A DNA stretch of 64,000 bases, taken from NCBI RefSeq assembly GCF_024713975.1, contig NC_091104.1, positions 15,271,580 to 15,335,579 of the forward strand. The letters are read 5' to 3'. Shown here in pieces: positions 60,200-64,000 of this stretch (within the stretch, counting starts at the first letter, position 1; every line of letters starts with the position of its first letter). Under the pieces are notes generated by a model. That model did no database searches. It saw only the letters and a program-made list of their open reading frames with translations, and was not told the origin of the DNA. The DNA comes from Paralichthys olivaceus (lineage: Eukaryota > Chordata > Actinopteri > Pleuronectiformes > Paralichthyidae). A program made the translations under genes and the position numbers.

Positions 60200-63100
60200 A
60201 TGGCGGTGGATATCTATGACTCTCAGTACCTGCTCATCCTGGCCCCTTCTCTGGTCATCGCCCTCATGTTCCTCTTCTTCTGGCTCTTCATGAAGGAAAC
60301 CTCCTACGATGAGGTACTGGCCAGGCAGAAACGTGACCTCAAGGTGCCACCATCCAAGCCAGACACTCGTAAGAAGAATGAAAAGAAGAAGAGCAAGAAG
60401 AAGGAAAGTACCAGCGGGGGAGGCAGTGGAGGCGGTGGAGGAGAGTCAGAAGAGGACATGCGGGACTTTGATATTGCTGATGGTGCCAACAGTTCCACTC
60501 TAGAGGGAGAGGAGGAACCTGCACCCGTGGCTACACCAGATCCTTCTCCACCAACACCTACTCCTTATGTTGCTGCTCCGGTGTCAACTGAGGCTCCTGC
60601 CGGTCTGAGGGAGAGAAAGAAGAAGGAGAAAAAGGCTGCCAGGGCTGCTGCAGCGGCCGCCGCCGCCGCCGCCGCTGCTGCTGCTGCTGGTGATGCAGCT
60701 ACAGCTCCCTCCTCTGAGGAGCCAGAAGTGAACGGATCCAAGCTGGTCACCCGCAAGGCAGAGACACCTCTGGCTGCGAGTAAACAGTCCAGCCCACCCT
60801 CTCCCCAACTTGAGGTTCAGGTCCAGGTCCAAGTTGCTCCTGTTCAGGCTCAGACACCTCCTCAGATCTCTGGGAAGAAGGAGAGGAGGAAGAAGCAAAA
60901 AACTGAGCCTGGTAAGAAAACAAGAGTGCAGTTTAAAGTCTGTGGTGCTGTGTTTCTTTTGGGGAAAAAATTCTAACTAGTTGCTTTATTCAATAAATAC
61001 ATAATCAAGTTACAGTGAGTTTAGCAAGAAAAACATGAGTAGCTGTATACAGGTTAAGAACATTTTATTTTCGTCACTCTCACGGTACACTGTCTGAAAC
61101 TGACAGTAACCTTCCCTTTTCCAGTGGATGAGCAGCAGCCAGAGGTTAAAGCAGAGCAGGCTCCCGCACCAGTCAAGAAGGAGGCCCCCATTGTGGCTGA
61201 AACCAAAGTTCTGGATGGTTCAACACCAACTGTTACTGCTGGCAAGAAGAAGAACTCTGCTAAGAAGCAAAAAACCGAGCCTGGTAATGGTGATAAGGAT
61301 ATTCCTCATGTTTACTTATGTCTCTGTTTCTTAAAGATATGTGCATGTTCTCAAATAGTAATCAGTTGTAATAAACCAGTTATTCTCAAATTCAGTAGAT
61401 GAAGCCCACGTTCTGGCTGATTCAGCAGCTTCTGCCAACCACCAGGCTGCTCAAAATGACGATGTACAGTCCAAAGGGTCTGGCAAGAAACAGAAGAATG
61501 AGACTGACAAAGGTAAGATTGAAAGAACAACTCTGATACACTTTGTTTCTTTTTTTGTTTTCTGTTCAGCCATATACAGGTCTGACTGAGTAACTCTCTC
61601 CTCTGTCTTTTGTGTTTTAACAGAGAACACAGAAGTGAAACTGAAGGAGCTGCTGTCTGGTCTGTCCAGCCTGGCTCTGTCAGAGGCTGAGGCCGTCAGT
61701 GTGATGGCCCTCCTCAGGGAGAAGAGTCCTGATGCTTTGGATGCCTGGCACAAAGTGAGACGTTCATAAGTGATTCATTTGAATCAGTTGTTCCTGTAAA
61801 ATGGCTCTATTTCCAATTGGCAGGAGACCTGGTAATTGTAGCTGAATATAATATGCCCACATTTTATTTTTCTGTTTATCACTACCAGTCTGCAGCCAGG
61901 CCTGACCCAGCTGCCCAGGAAAGAGAACGACTCCTAACAACTCTCCAGGAGGAGGCCTCCATTGCTAAGGACAAAGTGAAACAGCTCAGCCAGGTCTACA
62001 TCACCATGTTCTCTCAATGAAATGCACAATATGATGAATCCTCAATTTCCAGCTCATTCTTCATACCTCAACAATAATTCCTTAGCTTACAGCAATGTGC
62101 CTTACATGCTTTATTACCTTGTGCTGCAGGAGCTTCAGGTGGAGAAGCAAAAGACAGGAAGGGTGGAGGCCATGATGAGAGAGCAACGTGCAGCCATGGA
62201 GAAAGAACTTGGTGGAATGCAAGCCAAAACGCAGGGCAGCTACCAGGAGCTCCAGACCATGCAGATAAAGGTGAGGGCTTTAGTTTCTTGTTTATGTTTT
62301 GAGATTGATTCAGTTCTGGTTAAAAATGTGAATCACGTTCTTCTCAAGACTTTATGGAGACTGAACCTTATTGTCTGCATAGTTCCAGCAGGTGAGGGAG
62401 CAGCTGGAAAGCCAGATCACCCGCCTGCAGCAGGAGAATGGCATTCTGAGGGACGCGGTCAGCTCCGCCACCAACCAGATGGAGAGCAAGTCAGTGCCAC
62501 ATTATAATAGATACGAATCTACTGGTCATACTGTGTGATTCAATTGATATTAAAATTTCAGCTCATTGTCTTTGTATTCCTATTGTAACATTCAGATTGT
62601 GCCCTGGAAAGACTCTTTATAATGCAGACTATTATATTTTATAATTCATTATCTGCTTCTCTCTATAGAGCCGCATTAATCATTGTCAAAACACATTCTT
62701 GTGTATGTGTGTTGCTTAATAGGAATTCAGCAGAGCTGAACAAGCTGCGTTCTGAGTACACCGGTCTGATGAAAGAGCTGGCAGACAACAACAGCAAGCT
62801 GCAGCAGGAGGAGCACCAGAGGAAGTCACTGGAGGTCAGCTACAAGCAGAACGTGTCCCAGCTGGAGGTACGCTAATCCAGATGTACAATGTGTTTATTT
62901 AGCCCCTGCCTCAGTTTCCCCAGCTGAGACATAAACGAACTGAGCTACACAAAACCTGAGCATATCGCACTGCTTTTAAATCTGGTCGGCGGGTGTGGCA
63001 GCGTTACTAGGGAAAAGGGAGGAGGGTGTAGTGGAAATCCTGGGGAGGTTTGTGGGAAACAGAACCTGGGCTGGGAGGATTGTGTTGGCTTTGAAAGCAG

Positions 63101-64000
63101 GAATGTTTGAGGCTTTGTGCAGTGTATAAACAGCCCTTTCCTGCTAGACACCCACATCAGGCTTTCCTGTCTTTTCATTGACCACGATCAAAGATGGAAA
63201 TCTAAGTTGCTGGCTCGACACTGACGAGTCTCAGCAAAGAATATGGGATCCCACAGAGAGTCGGGTTGGGGAATGCTAAGAGTGAATTTAAGAAAAAGTC
63301 CACAAGATGATTTGAAATGCAGAGTTACCTCTAACTTAGGAAGACAATGGGAGCTCTGTTTGAATTCTTAAAAAAAAAAACTTACTAGAGATTCCTGGTA
63401 TTGTTGAACTTATCTCTGCATTTATGCAAATCAAGCTTCACCATTAACCTGACAGTGTTGGTTTTGTCAGTGAGAGAGAAGATGGAAATAATGAACTTAG
63501 TAGTCCAGTGAGACCACTGTGGGTCAAACACAACCAGTTTCATGGTTTAAGTTCCCCTTTAGCCACGTGTGCTGATATCTAATAGAAACTCATGTGTTTG
63601 GGTAATATATCTGAAGAGTCTCAGTGGTCCAAGTGATTCTTTTCCATTTATCGCTCCACCCTAAGGCCCAACTGCAGGATGCTAAGCGGCGCTGGGAAGA
63701 ACTGCAGAACTTCCTCCACAATGTCAACGCTGAGCGAGAGAAGCTTCAGGCCTCTAAACAAGGTATCAAAACATAATATCCCATCGTTGAGAATTCTAAC
63801 AAAACTTGTTAGAGTCAGATTTCCTTCAGCATCTCAATGTCCATGTGTGCATGTTTGCAGAGCTCCACAGCCAGATGCTGGCAGCCGAGACAGAGATGAA
63901 CAACAAGAACAAGGAGATCCAGACTCTACACAGCAGCCTGACAGATGCTATGGTCTCAAAGGAGCGGCTTGAGCAGAGAGTGAGGGAGCTTATGGAGATG
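60200..64000 (+). CDS. ktn1: Kinectin 1 (partial, N-terminal 618 codons)
   Basis: Coding exons: 60200-60911, 61125-61283, 61396-61512, 61624-61754, 61889-61993, 62130-62270, 62383-62489, 62723-62867, 63666-63762 and 63861 to the edge, all in phase. Kinectin is an ER membrane anchor for kinesin and the EF-1 complex (established). Seen: a short luminal N-terminus, one membrane segment (about residues 10-31, ending FFWLFMKE), the family block MKETSYDEVLARQKR (31-45), a Lys-rich stretch (~57-69), Gly- and Ala-rich low complexity, then coiled coil from about residue 355 (RDAVSSATNQMESK, SAELNKLRSEYTGL). These blocks match human KTN1 closely in order. RRBP1 shares the N-terminal plan but lacks these coiled-coil sequences and has decapeptide repeats not seen here. 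The remainder lies beyond the right edge. Confidence 0.95.
60644..60688 (+). repeat. GCN tract coding 15 alanines in ktn1
   Basis: Fifteen consecutive Ala codons (residues 149-163) with mixed GCT, GCA, GCG and GCC use. They follow RERKKKEKKAAR, which in mammalian kinectin lacks a comparable run as I recall it. Mixed codons suggest a tolerated, fairly stable tract. Confidence 0.92.
62868..63665 (+). other. ktn1 intron 8, no gene seen
   Basis: An 0.8 kb intron inside the coiled-coil region. No exon-like frame or recognised repeat. Confidence 0.6.

Noticed and set aside
60200-60976. RRBP1 (p180) instead of kinectin
   Set aside because: The MKETSYDEVLA block is shared, but there are no decapeptide repeats and the downstream coiled-coil exons match kinectin.
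62022-62507. 161-codon plus-strand frame in ktn1
   Set aside because: Read-through from intron into exon 6 and beyond; the kinectin-matching part is confined to 62130-62270.

Overview
This window is vertebrate genomic DNA, almost certainly from a ray-finned (teleost) fish. The genes are split by GT-AG introns, many only 75-500 bp long. The non-coding DNA carries (GT)n and (TAA)n microsatellites and dispersed repeats of types common in percomorph fishes. All predicted proteins are vertebrate orthologues. Nothing here is bacterial, and no CRISPR or operon structure is present.

Layout, left to right. (1) 1-4.1 kb, minus strand: the first two coding exons of kif26a, with the rest of the gene beyond the left edge. 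(2) 8.8-9.5 kb, minus strand: a compact microRNA gene, mir203, with both arms of the hairpin intact, its own TATA box and a poly(A) signal. (3) 10.0-26.3 kb, minus strand: aspg, a cytosolic-type L-asparaginase with C-terminal ankyrin repeats. All 17 coding exons could be placed and they join in frame to 654 codons. (4) 26.4-30 kb: repeat-rich DNA with decayed non-LTR retrotransposon pieces. (5) 30-32.7 kb, plus strand: arf6, intronless in its coding part, with a GC-rich upstream region flanked by a ~115 bp inverted repeat. (6) 32.7-41.6 kb: a long stretch with no recognisable gene, but with a perfect 23-bp-arm palindrome and several repeats. (7) 41.8-43.0 kb, minus strand: vcpkmt, five coding exons, 222 codons. 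(8) 43.9-50.5 kb, plus strand: msh4, twenty coding exons, 925 codons. (9) 52.1-54.2 kb, plus strand: a short HIPK-family-like kinase. (10) 55.3-64.0 kb, plus strand: ktn1 (kinectin), its 5' end and first ten coding exons, running off the right edge.

The genes are a chromosomal neighbourhood rather than a pathway. kif26a, mir203 and aspg keep the same order and relative orientation as ASPG-MIR203A-KIF26A on human 14q32. arf6, vcpkmt and ktn1 also belong to human chromosome 14, whereas MSH4 is on human 1p31 (placements from general knowledge). The best items in the hunt are the self-contained mir203 gene with an open reading frame through its hairpin, the inverted repeat flanking the arf6 promoter, the perfect palindrome at 34.1 kb, and the reduced HIPK-like kinase whose stop codon overlaps a splice donor.

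Exon borders were set by hand from splice consensus, phase and protein similarity recalled from known families. No alignment or database search was run.
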